Shown here piece by piece: positions 1 through 10,583 of a DNA stretch of 64,000 nucleotides. The notes beneath the pieces are model-generated. The model saw only the letters and a program-made list of their open reading frames with translations. It was not told the DNA's origin and searched no databases. The DNA lies in NCBI GenBank assembly GCA_024180945.1, contig JAKSGN010000037.1, positions 2,299,501 through 2,363,500 on the forward strand, in the 5' to 3' direction. Source of the DNA: Macrophomina tecta (Eukaryota; Ascomycota; Dothideomycetes; Botryosphaeriales; Botryosphaeriaceae). Every line of letters starts with the position of its first letter. Within the stretch, counting starts at the first letter, position 1. The translations under genes were made by a program, and so were the position numbers.

Positions 1-776
1 TACGGCCGTGTTTGACAGAAGCCACGTCGGACAACCGCTATCAACTGATTGGCCCGTCTTATGTCGACGGAATCATGGAGGGGGAGGTAGCGGGAGAGGA
101 TCGAAACAGCATCATCACGTTGATTTAGGAGTTGTCAAGCATCGTTAGTTCGTGGATCCAGTTATCCTTTACTGGGCAACATGGATCTACCGAGGAACCT
201 TCCCTCTCGCTCCTCATGCCAGCCAGCGCCCATGTGCCCAACTGATCACCAATGGCAACGACATGTCGCCACCCACCTCGCTATTCGCTTCGGAAACGAA
301 AAGGGGTTGTATAAGAACTGAAGGATTGATTATCAGATATTGTTAGGAATCGACACAAGTCTGCACCGGCAGTGTGATCGCTGGAGCAGTCCTGACCGGA
401 CGAATTCCGGCTCCACCTCAGGCCGCGGCGCCCCTCCATGGACACGGAGCCTCAAGCATCCAGCTCCTCCGCGAGTGCGCTCTTTCTGCTTGCCTTGGTC
501 CCTGAAATCCGCGTTCCTGCATGCTCGCCACGACATGTTCCCCCGCATTGTGGGATCCCCTGGGCTTGCTCGGGCTCTGCCGGCGGCTACTAGGTGAAAG
601 GCGAGAAAGTTCGACTACGGAGCTTCACTTGCACCTGATAAGGAGCGGTAATTGCAATGTTATTTAAGAGAATCTAGAAAATATAAATCAAGGCGGTCGT
701 TTTAGGTATGCTACATAATAACCGGCCGTGCCCCTTCATCCAGCAAAAACGGCGTGATTTTACCAGAACCGTCAGC
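1..776. other. No supportable gene
   Basis: Only short open frames without recognisable motifs, codon continuity or splice-linked extension are seen. The stretch downstream of the NUDIX gene stop (about 650-800) becomes AT-richer, as expected of a 3' flank. Confidence 0.5.
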
Positions 777-804
777 TTTGGGTGCATCGGCGGCGAAGAG
801 GAAC

Positions 805-1402
805 TCATTTGCACGCATGCACAATGTTGATTGCGCGTTGTAGCGTCTGTCGGTCTGACGCGAATGTGAGCCTCTCTAGGGCCTCGCGGCAGGAGAAGAA
901 GCGCGGCGTGAAGGCGGCTTCGGCAGCGGATGGCGGCTCGGTCTCGGATGCAAGGGCGACGAACCACCAGACGAGCTTAAGGCCGCCGCCGCCGAGTTCG
1001 CGCAGGGTCAGGGAGAACGGGTCGGTGAGGTGGGTTTGCGGGCGCGCTTCGTCGGGCAACGCGGTGTCCTGCTCCCCCGCCGGCGGCGCGCGCGTGGACA
1101 TGGTGACCGGCAGCAGGCGGCACGAATACCCCGTTTCCTCCTTGGCCTCGCGCAGCGCCGCCTCGTGGCGCGACTCGCCGCAGTTGCGGCGGCCCTTGGG
1201 CAGCAGCCACTCGTCGCGCTCGCGGTAGTGGAGCAGACAGGCCCGGTCCAGCGCCTCGGTGAAGATGACGACGCCAGCGCTCTCGACGAACTCTTCGGCC
1301 GTCAGCTGGCGGGAAGCACTCGGCGCCGGGGCTTGCAGTATTAGCCATGGCTCACCGCGCGCCGGCGAGGAAGCGGGTGCGCATACCTTGGGAGCCGGCC
1401 AT
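805..1402 (-). CDS. NUDIX hydrolase, two exons
   Basis: A probable nucleoside-diphosphate-X hydrolase of the small fungal NUDIX family (diphosphoinositol polyphosphate or dinucleoside polyphosphate type). Exons are 1402-1387 and 1331-805, giving 180 aa. The 55-bp intron has donor GTATGC, a GCTAAT branch site and a CAAG acceptor, and splicing joins the only ATG in the right phase. The NUDIX box is complete at residues 52-74: G-x5-E-x7-REAKEE-x-G-Y, with the metal-binding REUxEE glutamates present. It is preceded by WLLPKG, which is usual in this family. The C-terminal helix contains a ALERLTF-type segment seen in fungal relatives. Length is normal for the family (170-190 aa). No signal peptide, so probably cytosolic or nuclear. 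The family is clear; the substrate is inferred and uncertain. Confidence 0.85.
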
Positions 1403-2301
1403 GGTCGAGCTGGCGGACAGAAGCGTGCTGCAGGAGCGGACGGGGAGCGGTGGCCTGTGGCGATTGACGGAGACGCGGGGCGGTGCGGAGGAGACGGGTG
1501 GTGGTGAGAAGGGGCGGGTGGTCATGAGAAGGGGAGGTGTGTGGTGAGAAGGAGGCGCGACCTGACGTCACCGCGACCGTCAACTGGCTTAGACGCGCGT
1601 GTAGCGAGCGGCAGGCGGACAGTCGAAGCGCTGGAAATTGCCCGGGAGCTCGGACGACCACAAGCACCGCCGCCCTTCTTTCCGCGGTGAGTTAGAGGAG
1701 CTTGTCTGCGGCGGGCATGTGCTGCCAGTGGACGACTCTCTCAAAACCGACAACGACGGTGCAGCAGCCAACATCGACGCAGGCTCGCGCAACGCCTGCT
1801 CGAGCAACGCCACGCCAAGTGCCTGTACGTTACTCACGGCCTCCTCTGCCAAGTCAAGCAGCTGCCAAAACCCCCCAGCATCTTTATAAGGTACGAGAAG
1901 TTTAGGAGTAGAAGCGCACTCTGAACGATCAGCTCGAGCCTAAGACTTCGCATAGCTAGTACACTAATACTTACTCTTAGTAGTAGCTAGGCATCCCTAT
2001 CGGCCAGTAGCCCGCCCTTTACGCCCGGCTCAGGCTGCTCCGGCAGTCGGAGCACGGAGCGGGCATTTTTCACAACATAAAGGCGGGATGCGTGCTCTCG
2101 GCGCGCTCCCCGAGCGGACTCGCGGAGCTCCTCCAACGGCTTGCAGTACTGCCCCAGACGAAGGAGGTGGAGAGCGAGAAGAAGATGGAGTTGGGCTAGA
2201 CGCTCGCCCCGGGTGACGGCGATGGGAGTGGTGGCAGCGGAAGCGGTGAGGACGGGAGCGGCCATGACGACAACAATGCCAAGAGGCCAAAGGAGGGGAG
2301 G
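1403..2301. other. Spacer with weak coding-like traces
   Basis: The NUDIX promoter lies at its left end (1403-1560). A minus-strand frame at 1589-1852 has a protein-like composition (leucine/alanine helix, then a serine-rich tail) but no start context, splice sites or family match that I can support. The rest holds short frames only. Confidence 0.4.
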
Positions 2302-3170
2302 GTGACCGCCTGGCCGACGAAGCGGAGGAAGAGATCCACAGGGAAGGGAGCGCGTCCGCCTGGAAGCGCTGAAAACAACGCTCGACCAGCGTCACGGGCA
2401 GATAATGGACGGCCTCGGCGACGACGGGGGAAGGGCAAGAAGCGGAAGGGCGCGGAGCCGTCGGCCGGCAGCACGAAGGACGGGAAGAGCGGCCAGGAGA
2501 CGGGCCTAAAGAAGAACATGAGCCCAGTCGAACTACGGGCCTGCCGAGTAGAGGAGCTGGACTTCGCCGGACGGAGTCAGGAGCGAGAGGCCGCCCTCGC
2601 CGAGCTCGTGGGCGAGGTACGCTCTAACGTAGAGGGGAGACCAGACTACGGTAGTGCCGTCCATGGCGCCGTGGTAATCGCCATCCAGCGCGAGATAGGA
2701 CCTGGCTGGCGATCCGGTATCGAGAAGTTCTGTCAGGCCTGGCACAACACGGCTTCGAGCAAAGCGCGCGCACACGCCGCGGAGGTGGCATATTCGGCCA
2801 ACACGGCCCGGCTCTACGCCGCATTTGCGGCGCTAAAAGCAGAGCGTTAGGCCGATGGCGCGATGGCGGAGCGGCTCGGGCCAGGCTGGAGCTCGCGGCA
2901 CGGTCCGGAGTCGACGCCGAGACCGCAGAGTCGGCGGAGTGGAGGAAGGTGTTGAAGACGCTCGAACACGCGAAGAGATGGCGGCTCGTCGAGCAAAGCG
3001 CGGGCTCCGGGGCCATTTGGCTGGCTTCGGCCGGATGCAAATGGCCCAAGGGGTTCATTGAGACACAGTGCCTTATCGACGAGCTAGGCCGTCCTCGAGC
3101 GGTGGCCGAGATGGCCCGACGGCTGCAAGGCGTGCCACGGGAACCTTGCAACGCTCCAATCCTCCAATAG
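2302..3170 (+). pseudogene. Decayed hypothetical gene, frameshifted
   Basis: A 182-aa open frame (2302-2850) begins with a strongly basic Lys/Arg-rich tail that looks like a nuclear localisation or nucleic-acid-binding segment. It ends in an alanine-rich helical region. The reading continues without obvious loss of protein character in the +1 frame from about 2850 to 3170 (helical, then a Trp/Cys-containing stretch), so the two parts are probably one old gene split by a frameshift. I do not recognise the family. GC content is high and no RIP-type stops are seen. It could be a fragment of a repetitive subtelomeric gene; a functional two-exon gene is possible but no convincing intron joins the parts. 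Confidence 0.35.
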
Positions 3171-3380
3171 TTCTGCAGCCAACGCTGCTCGCGAGCGCTA
3201 CGCTTGTTAAAAGCCTGGGTGGGTGGGATCCCTACCGCAGTCGCGCAGGGGGGCTTTTGTGTTATCCCTCCTCTTGGCTTTTCTCTTCTGTTTGACTCAG
3301 CTCCATTTATTTCTTGTTCTTCGCGGATAGATGGAGGACTTCATCATCGGGTCTGAGGCCAATGGCTCCGCGTCGCGTGC

Positions 3381-3828
3381 CTAGCAAGTGCAGTCGAGTC
3401 TAAATCTCTCTCCACTTCGCCGCCCCATTTTTACGTGGCACGGGTGGGAAGCGATGACCTCAACGCAGAGCGCGCCGCCGACCTGAGCGCTTATCCTGTC
3501 TCGTAGCTCCCCATCCCGGATGACCGAGTTGGCTGGTGGCGATTCTTCCTTGGTGGAGTATAAGCGTCGCCCTCTGCACAGCGGTGCGCGGCGGGCGCTG
3601 GACAAGCTGGGCGGGGTCGCACGATAAGCAATCTGACCTCTCCTCGCCAGCGTGGTGGAAGCTGGCCTTAAACAGCCGGTCGGTCTCCGGATCGGGCGCC
3701 GTAAACCTATCCTTTTTCCGTAGCCTTGCGAGTTGGTCGGGGAATGTGGTTTCCTCCGTTTCTTGATTCAGCGATAGCACGCTAAGCGCCTGAACCAACC
3801 TCCGCTCCGGTTTATCCATCGAGCCCAC
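3381..3828 (-). pseudogene. NLR-type nucleosidase (PNP_UDP) fragment
   Basis: The minus-strand translation matches the C-terminal half of the purine/uridine phosphorylase-like domain found at the N-terminus of many fungal NLR and ankyrin proteins. Seen in order: an ALSVLSLNQ helix, a C-x2-CDPAQLVQRPPR segment, HQGRIAT, then after a frameshift near 3580 NSVIRDGELRDRISA and GGALCVEV. In intact relatives the last motif continues into the EMEAAG catalytic segment, which is missing here. The N-terminal half of the domain is not clearly readable (about 3830-4290 holds only broken frames), and no NACHT or ankyrin part follows. This is a relic of a heterokaryon-incompatibility or immunity-type gene. 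The family assignment is from recognised motifs; loss of function is directly visible. Confidence 0.65.
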
Positions 3829-4471
3829 TATGTCAAGCGGCCTAGTTCGTGGTAGACGATGGCCGGCTTTCCGTCCCCAGACCAGCGGCGCGCATGATAG
3901 TGGTCAGTTTGGTTACCTGATTGGAAGGATTTGTCAGCAAGACGAAGATGGTGATGGCTTCACTCGGTGTACCTCGAGCACCTCGCGCATGCGGACTACG
4001 GCAACCTCGTACTCGCCAGAGCGGCTCGCGACTATGGCCTGCTCGCTCCAAATAACAGCGGGTCGGCCTCGAACTGCGCCCGTCTCTCACCTCGCACCAA
4101 TGACTTACAAGCGGCGCTGCCAAGCCTCGGAGTATTGCATACGCTCGGAGACGGTGCGGTTGTGAGTAGGCTGGGGAGGACCGGTGGCATCCCCCCATGG
4201 CGTTCTGGAGGACCTGGAGCTCGGACCGACGCCGACAAGTGGGGTGAGTGAATCCGGGGCGTTGGCGGAGCGAAGCGAGGGCCTAGTCATGCTTGCTGCC
4301 GAGGCAGGGTTAGGTGTCGAGGTTAATAACGTTGGGTGTTAAGGCGGGCCACGGCGCTGACTAAACACCCAGATTTTGGCCTCTTCTTGTTTGTACTGTG
4401 TACAAACAAGTCAGACCTTCCGAGAGGCGGCGCCGGATAAGGCTTAGCGTAATACAGCAGAAACTATCTAC
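3829..4471. other. Broken frames, possible N-terminal remnant of the nucleosidase relic
   Basis: Several overlapping short frames run on the minus strand immediately upstream of the nucleosidase fragment. One carries a hydrophobic segment (TIFVLL) that could derive from the first strands of the domain, but the reading is too degraded to assign. Nothing else is supportable. Confidence 0.3.
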
Positions 4472-5335
4472 TTCGGTGCTACGGCCCCACTACTGCCCAA
4501 CCGGTGTAGTCGTGCCCATCTGCTAGCGTCTCCAATAATACATAGCAAATCTCGCCCAAAGACGAGTCAGGCACTGCTGGTTGAGTGTGTAGCCCGTGTC
4601 CTGCGACGCGGCGGCTTGGGTATACGCAGCGTCTGCCTGGGAGTCTGCAAAAATGTCCTGCGCACCAACCGTCGTCTCTTGTGCACACCTCCCGTCTGTG
4701 GTATAGCGACTCTGTCCTGCTCTCTGCCCGGGCCACTGCCAGCAGCAGAGGCAGTTGACAGCTGCCGGCTCGCGAGCGCCAGTCGTGCAAGCCGGTCGTC
4801 CTGTGCCCTTTGCCAAGCCCGATACGACTCCGCATCGGTCGGCGCGTCTTGAATGCTGTCATCTTGTCGTCCTGCACGCTTCTCTGCTTCTTCCTCAACC
4901 GCTCTCACCCGTTTGCGGCGGGCAAACTCTTCGCCTACCTGCACGCTCGCAGACCGTAGAAACACCACCAGGCCTTCCTCTCCGTCCTTGCGGTATGGCC
5001 AGTCCTTAACGCCGATACATCGGCATCGACCGCGGCGATGGTGAGCGCCTCCCAAAACCCGGGCCTCGGCCGAGCGAATAGAGACGCAAGTTGCCAACGG
5101 CAGAACATGTCCAAATAGAGAGAGGGCGGCACCGGAAAGTGGCGCTCAAGGCAGCATATCTCCTCCCCCGATGGATTGCCCACTTTTCGATGAGCTCCAG
5201 GGCGATCCCTGCGCGGGTATCGGGTTCTGGAGGAGCAGCGGGCGCTGCTACGAGGGGAACCTCTGCCAACGTTGGACTGAGTGATGGGTTACGGGCTGTG
5301 TGACAGCGCTCCTCTGGAGTTTGTGTAGTTGACAT
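4472..5335 (-). pseudogene. Decayed hypothetical gene, helical and charged
   Basis: Coding-like minus-strand sequence passes through three frames. It starts from an ATG at 5335 with a Pro/Ala-rich N-terminus (residues 1-35) followed by an ALELIEKW helix. It continues near 5180 in another frame with SLYLDMFCRWQLASLFA and RPGFWEAL, then near 4950 in a third frame with a long Arg/Glu-rich helix containing SYRAWQRAQDDRLARLALA. The protein character is continuous although the frame is not, which indicates frameshift decay or missed introns. I do not recognise the family. A run of about 19 T at 5449-5467 lies just upstream on the + strand. Confidence 0.35.
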
Positions 5336-6568
5336 ATCGGGCGGTAATCTCCCCTCTGAGGGTAAGTGTTTGATGTCGTAGACGACGCTGGGTTGGGCGT
5401 ACGAGCGATGGAGAGCAGAGAGCGTGTGGAGAACCTGCCGCTCCCGGTTTTTTTTTTTTTTTTTTTTGCGCCTACAAAATATATTAGTGAGCGAAGCTAC
5501 TATAGCGAGATGGAGATCATCTAAAAGCGCACAATTGGAAGAATCGCCACAGGTTGAGAGCTGGACGCGCGCAGATGTAGCTGTGCAGTAAGTCGCCGTA
5601 TCTGTTCTGTGGATCTCCACGTATGCGTAAAGTTGGGCCGAGATATCGCTGGCGGGACGGCAGATACATTACCGCTAAAACGCTTGGCTTGTTGCCATTG
5701 GCGTGCTTCTGTTACTAAGCACGCCGCCTGACAAGTGCGGTAAACGGGGCCGGGGTTCCGAAAGCTCCATCCGGAAAACGGGCTGTTCCGGCCCGGCGCG
5801 CTGCGATCTGGCCTACCTGGCAATCGTCCACTCCCCACCGCGCCAAGCACAAGTAAGAGAAGGAGAGGAAGGCATATTCAAAGGCCAGGACGGCAAGCAT
5901 GATGCACCGAACCGGCACACAGCTGCTGGAGCTATGTTCTGCCCGGAGCACGGCCGCTACCGCCTCGCCGGGGCTAACCGGCCCGTCCGACAATGACGAG
6001 CTTCTCGACAAGCTGCCATGCAGCAAGACCAAGGCCCCGCTGGCGCTCTCGCGCACGGCGTCTTTGATACGCAGTACGGCCTATCCGGCCATCATTCTTA
6101 CTTTTCCTGGACAGCCGAGCCTCTTCGCGTCTACCAGCAGGCTCGGTACCGTGTCGCTGCTCCGCGCTCTTCTCTCCGTGGACGGAGGAGCAGCCGGTAA
6201 GGGGTGCCGATGAGACTTTAGCTAGGCTAGACTGGCTGAACGCGCGTGGGTAGAAGACTAGAAAGGGCGGGTCCCGCTAGCTTCTTTCTTGTCTCAATAG
6301 TATTCCTTGCTTTACGGCTTCACACCGCCAACTCCATTACCCGTAAATTAGGACTAGAGGATTATAAGTGTTTCCCTCTTAGACAAGGTAGTTATCACTA
6401 ATATTACATAGATATAGTTAGTCTCTCCTGGGTTGGACTTTCCCTAGTATAACTAGTATGCTCCTAACTCATTATCGATTGCATTTAGCTCCTGGCGTTC
6501 GGGGCGTCTGTTTCATTTTGTGTGTGTGTAAGTACACTATTGAATATTTGGCGCGGCTCACTGTTTAG
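5336..6568. other. No supportable gene; transition into AT-rich DNA
   Basis: Contains the T-run at 5449-5467 and overlapping short frames at 5700-6213. A minus-strand frame (5715-6056) has a protein-like first half and a hydrophobic second half but no identifiable family. From about 6300 the sequence becomes AT-rich and grades into transposon remnants. Confidence 0.4.
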
Positions 6569-7982
6569 CTAAATCCGATCAAGGCACTGGCTACGGGCTA
6601 GGGATGCATCTATGGGATGTCCCATTTTCCACACCCAGCCCTGACTTGGACAAAGTAAGAATGCTCTTGTGAGGTAGGCTAATAGTGCTAAGCAGGCGTA
6701 TGCTATATCCGTTCTTGTACTTACGGCAGCGAACTGCGCGGAGCCTATCTTGCTTTGGTAGGTGTAGATATCCTGTACGCTCGCATGCGTGCCTTGATTG
6801 GATTTAAGCACTTCGTCTAATAGGAGAGGAGCAGCTAGGACGTAAGTCTCCTTAACACTATAACGCGTAATAAGGCTGTTAATATATAACTCTTATAAAA
6901 GCTATAAGAGCCGTTGATTACGATCCCGTACTATATATAAGGCTAGGAACTACTAAGCCTCGCCTATTATCTGTATCTCGTAGCGCTGAAACAAGTCCTA
7001 CTAAAAGGCATTAGAGTACTACTTATCACGCTTATAGTAGGCCATAATCATATCGTCTACGAGGAAGAAGACGAATAAGTAATTATTTATAAAATAGATA
7101 AGGTGCATCTCGCACCAGCCCTAGTCTAAGCTCTTATAGGGTTTAGCAGATGTGGTTTTACTATAACTTTAGGAACTCTTTTAAGCCGTATAAGGCTCGG
7201 AGTAGCAGTGGAATTTAGCTAGCAGGGAGGTTCATCCCTTCAGGCGGCCGGCAGACCGTTTTTTCCTTAAGAGGTATATGGGGGAATACGTTAACAACGT
7301 CGTACTGACGTGTTTCCAAATCGAACGCACAGATAATAGCTATTAGTGCTCGAAACATTTGGAAGGCTAGGGTAGCTGCGTACGTGTTGTTACGGCGCAG
7401 CCTCCACAGTATAGGGAATAAGGAAGGAAAGGACGTTCTGCGGGGAACTCCAAAGAAAAGAGGGGATCACGTGGCTCAGCACGTGAGTACCCAAGGACGG
7501 ACCCACCGAGCCCTTACGAGCCGGGCTCACAACGGCTCACCTCGAGCCCTCTGGAGCTGGGCTCGCAACAGCACCACTAGATTGTATACACTTTCCTACT
7601 TGTATATAAACCACACTCCTTAGATAGCTTTGACCTTCGTGGTCAACTTCCATAACAATTCAGCACATTGTTAGTAACACGGCCTTCGCACGCAGTGCTC
7701 AGTCTCATCACGTGTTCGACTTGCTCTCACCCTCTTCTTGTACCCACTCAAGGAAAACCCCCTCGACAGGTTTTCTCCCTCTTTGGTGTTCGGATCCTTA
7801 GAGGCAGAGGCCCGCTCGTTACACGTGTCATATTGGGTGCTTTGTAAGTCTCCCCTTACACAGATACGAGCCTTGGCTTTTATAAGCCAACCATGTTTGT
7901 TAAATTTATATATATTTACCCACGTAAGTCGAATATCCTCTACTTGTAAATATTGCTCAACCATTCGTTTGCCCATGGCCAT
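6569..7982 (-). mobile_element. Ty1/copia pol remnant (reverse transcriptase and RNase H)
   Basis: Minus-strand translation shows copia polyprotein pieces in the correct order. At 7830-7980 there is WVNIYKFNKHGWLIKAKARI followed by CVRGDLQ, the start of the copia reverse transcriptase. Near 7030-7060 there is LVDDMIMAYY, the YVDD active-site region. At 6700-6790 there is YQSKIGSAQFAA and TRTDIAYAC, the copia RT/RNase H junction. Frames are interrupted by stops and the 436-bp LTR of another element splits it at 7388-7823. No LTRs of its own are evident next to it. It is related to, but clearly diverged from, the copia family at 32380-45670 and 59345-64000. Confidence 0.8.
7388..7823 (-). mobile_element. 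Solo LTR of a Ty3/gypsy family
   Basis: Read on the minus strand it begins TGTAACGAGCGGGCC and ends CTGCGCCGTAACA. It matches over its 5' half the LTRs of the gypsy element at 33219-40950 (GAAGGCCGTGTTACTA and ACCACGAAGGTCAAAGCTATC segments). It is flanked by a perfect 5-bp target-site duplication, CGTGT at 7383-7387 and 7824-7828. No internal gypsy sequence is adjacent, so the element was lost by LTR recombination. Unlike the nested element it is not AT-skewed: the family consensus is readable here with its CpA sites intact. It lies inside the copia RT remnant. Confidence 0.9.
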
Positions 7983-8688
7983 CTAATTCAAGCAGCCCGC
8001 AAGGGACGGAAAATTATTTCTTAAAAGCAGACTGTCAACACATCTATTACTAATATAAATAGGCTACTCCCTAAGGCAGCAGGTCGTGAGCTACGGCAGA
8101 CAGATATTCTCTATTAACCAAGGGGCTCCTATAATCCATCCGCGCAGTTGTAGATAGCGTCTACCAGTAGTACAGCCTAAGAGCACTATTATACACCAAG
8201 TTTCGGAACTATTGGGATAACTAAGCAAGTTTATTATAGGATTCCTAGGCATTGATAGTTCTTTACCTAGTAATCCTGCTAAGTTAGTAGGCTACGCCAC
8301 TAATTTTATCCTAGGGGGTAAAATAGGTATAAAGAGGAACCCATACGGCCTTTCTCTACTAGACATACCAACTCATCTTCATTAATTATATAGGGCTGTC
8401 AATTAGAATCTTTCTAATAGAAACGTATACGTTCTTCCTAGTCAATGAAATATTCAGGCATAAGCAAGACGCAGGTCGCGAGAGACATTATGTTTCAGAC
8501 AAAAAAAAAAAAATAAATAAATTTAAGCAACAGTATCACGTCGATAGCACATAATTATATAATAAGATAATTTCATAGACGAACTTGAGGCCTAGTCATC
8601 TAGCGCGAAATTTAATGCGATCCCGGAGTTCGCCCAGCCCTCAGTTGTGAACAAAACTCTCTAGCTTCGCCAGGAGATAAAAACCCGA
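7983..8688. other. AT-rich degraded sequence
   Basis: TA-rich, CpA-poor DNA with frequent TAG/TAA in all frames and no readable gene. It includes an A-run at about 8501-8513. Probably RIP-mutated transposon debris. Confidence 0.5.
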
Positions 8689-9048
8689 TTAAGACCCATG
8701 CCCGCGGCATTGCGGGCTTGAATTAGGATCCGTGCATGGAAGTCCCTGACACGTAGATCCGTCGCCCTTGATTATATAGCAATTGAAGCCAGACGGTTCG
8801 CAAGTGAATACCCTATAGTTATTAAATTAGTATTGCATAGCTGTAAGATAAATCGTAACATACGCTGAATCCTTCGCATCATCACCACAAAATTCGCAAT
8901 GTTTGCATAAATAATTTAAATCGTACGGGGATGGCTTAATGCCCATTCTGCAATCTCCAGCCGGTAGATTGCCATTATCTCCACAAACATAGCCGGAAAC
9001 CAGCGCGGCAAAGTAGCCAGAAAAGAACGAGAGCTTCATGATTCTCAT
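8689..9048 (-). CDS. Small secreted protein with ten cysteines, effector-like
   Basis: Two exons, 9048-8864 and 8812-8689, encode 102 aa. The 51-bp intron is textbook fungal: donor GTATGT, branch TACTAAT, acceptor CTATAG. Without splicing the frame runs into the intron and stops at once; with splicing it stays open and gains five more cysteines. A signal peptide is evident at residues 1-20 (basic start, hydrophobic core, cleavage near SGY). The mature part has cysteines at 22, 33, 48, 51, 54, 66, 73, 83, 88 and 97, enough for five disulfides. An alternative start is the second Met (9039), which gives a typical MKLS signal. No domain is recognised. Such proteins are typically apoplastic effectors or antimicrobial proteins; that role is inference. 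It sits between transposon remnants yet has no internal stop. Confidence 0.8.
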
Positions 9049-10032
9049 AGCTCCTAAATAGATTGTAGTAAGTAGAGATTTAAAATAAAAAAGCGACAAA
9101 GAGTAGAGGGGACAAGGTATACAAGTTATAAAAGTAATAACAAGTTGGGCATTTCGCGCGTAAATATATATATATATATCTATAACTATAGTCCGAGCTT
9201 TAGACTAACTATTTTTACGGCCCGTAATAATCTAGCTCTAGAAGTTAATATTAAGTTCTAAGCACGTCTAATAATAGAGTCTATTTACTAGATACGCCTT
9301 TATCTTTAGACTTTCGAGATTCTTTTCTCCCTAGTTGTTTCAGATGACTATTAATATATAAAGTTATATTTTTTACTAATAAGCTTTTAATAAAAGTAAT
9401 TCTTACCCTCTACGCTTATGTTATTATGGTTTTGCGGCTTCGCTAGCGGCGGCCTAATAATACTCCGCTTAACTATTTAATACTTTAGTTAATAAGATAC
9501 ACGCACTTAGCATTACTAGCTAGTAAATTTAATAATAGAGCTTTATTATTTCTATATTATTGTATAATAGAGAGTGTGAAATTATCTTTTAAATTTTCTA
9601 GTACGGACACACCTTCGTATTTAGAGTTGTTGGCGTAATTAGCTACTAGGCTAGTTATTACTATACTTTTTACCGACTGGCTGGAGAGGCTCGCGGTTAG
9701 TAGAAGGTTGGCCGAATAGCTTTATAGCACCGACTAAAACCCAATACGGTTAGACCGTAATAATAGTTTCTTAATCAGCCTCTATCGAATCCTTTTTCTT
9801 CGTATTCATATAACGTGACACGGTTTACTAGTGAGCTACGCACCCTACTAAACCTAAGACGCGTCTTCGCACCTGTTGTTACGACGGACCCGACCGTGTT
9901 GGGTTTCAGTCGGCGCGTAAGACCATTCGGCCAACCCCCCGTCGACTCCCAGTCGACAAAAGGTTCAGCAATGATCAGCCTGGTGGCTGATCGTGCCCCA
10001 ACAACTCTATATATAGGTAGGTCCCTAGCAAC
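9049..10032. other. AT-rich RIP-affected spacer
   Basis: Mostly TA-rich sequence with stops in every frame. From about 9780 to 10030 the composition becomes more balanced and short frames appear on both strands, but no product is identifiable. This part lies directly next to LTR sequences and is probably transposon-derived. Confidence 0.45.
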
Positions 10033-10158
10033 TGTTGGATCAATCACGTGTATTTCTCTTTCGCCAAGTATAGTCTATTTAGGAGAGGGTAGAAGGCGAC
10101 TCCGTAGTCGCCCTCCTCTAATATTATGCTAATCCATTCCTTTATCACTAAATAAGCC
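10033..10158 (-). repeat. Partial LTR, family also at 49571-49717
   Basis: The sequence beginning TGTTGGATCAATCACGTGTA is a diverged copy of the terminal repeat at 49571-49717 (shared segments: TTTCGCCAAGTRTAGT, CCTCCTCYAA, TATGCTAATC and ACTAAATAAGC). Relative to that copy the right-hand end is degraded where it meets another LTR. Strand is given relative to the 49.6-kb copy read left to right. Confidence 0.6.
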
Positions 10159-10159
10159 G

Positions 10160-10298
10160 TTATTAGACTTACTAGTGATACTATTAATTGAGAACAAGTG
10201 GCATAAGGACTAAGAGATACGCTTAGAGAAAGTCCTCTTATTCGTCCTCTTCCGTGACTAAGCTAAAGTTTATTGTACACGCACGTGATATTCCGACA
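10160..10298 (-). repeat. LTR relic of the 32-kb/59-kb copia family
   Basis: About 139 bp aligns with the 137-bp LTRs at 32380-32516, 45534-45670 and 59345-59481. It shares GTGATACTATTAATTGAG, AGTCCTCTTATTMGTCCTCT and TCCGTGACTAAGCTAAAGTT, and ends TTCCGACA instead of TTCCAACA. Both ends are mutated and no clear target duplication is visible. Confidence 0.75.
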
Positions 10299-10340
10299 CT
10301 AAAGTCGTGCAGAAATAAGAGCTGACGGTGAAAATAATAA

Positions 10341-10583
10341 CTAATTAAGAAGACCTACGAATAATATATATTCTCCGGCGCTGTTAGAGTTAAAAGACAC
10401 GTGTCTAATATATTTATCTAACTTTTGCAAGAAGAAGACGAATAAATAGTCGTTTATGTATAGATAAGATACGTCTAGAATCGATTCTGCAATAGGCTCG
10501 GCCGGAACAGCCTCATAAATCGTTAAGGAGTTGTGGACCGCGATATTGCCAGTTGTAAAGAATAAGTGCACTAGACACAGCAA
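10341..10583 (-). mobile_element. Copia reverse transcriptase scrap
   Basis: The minus-strand frame contains YLYINDYLFVFFLQKLDKYI, which corresponds to the copia RT segment readable at about 63430 (YLYANSYLFVFF) in the + strand copia element. The RT active-site part is lost. It adjoins an LTR relic of the same family and is probably part of the same dead element. Confidence 0.55.

Noticed and set aside
5449..5467. T-run, and the A/T runs near 8501, 27700, 31780 and 56255
   Set aside because: Simple homopolymers; no adjacent target duplications or element bodies to call retroposed sequences.
9815..10132. 105-aa + frame
   Set aside because: Its C-terminal half is translated from the LTR relic at 10033-10158, which also gives a similar frame at 49618-49923.
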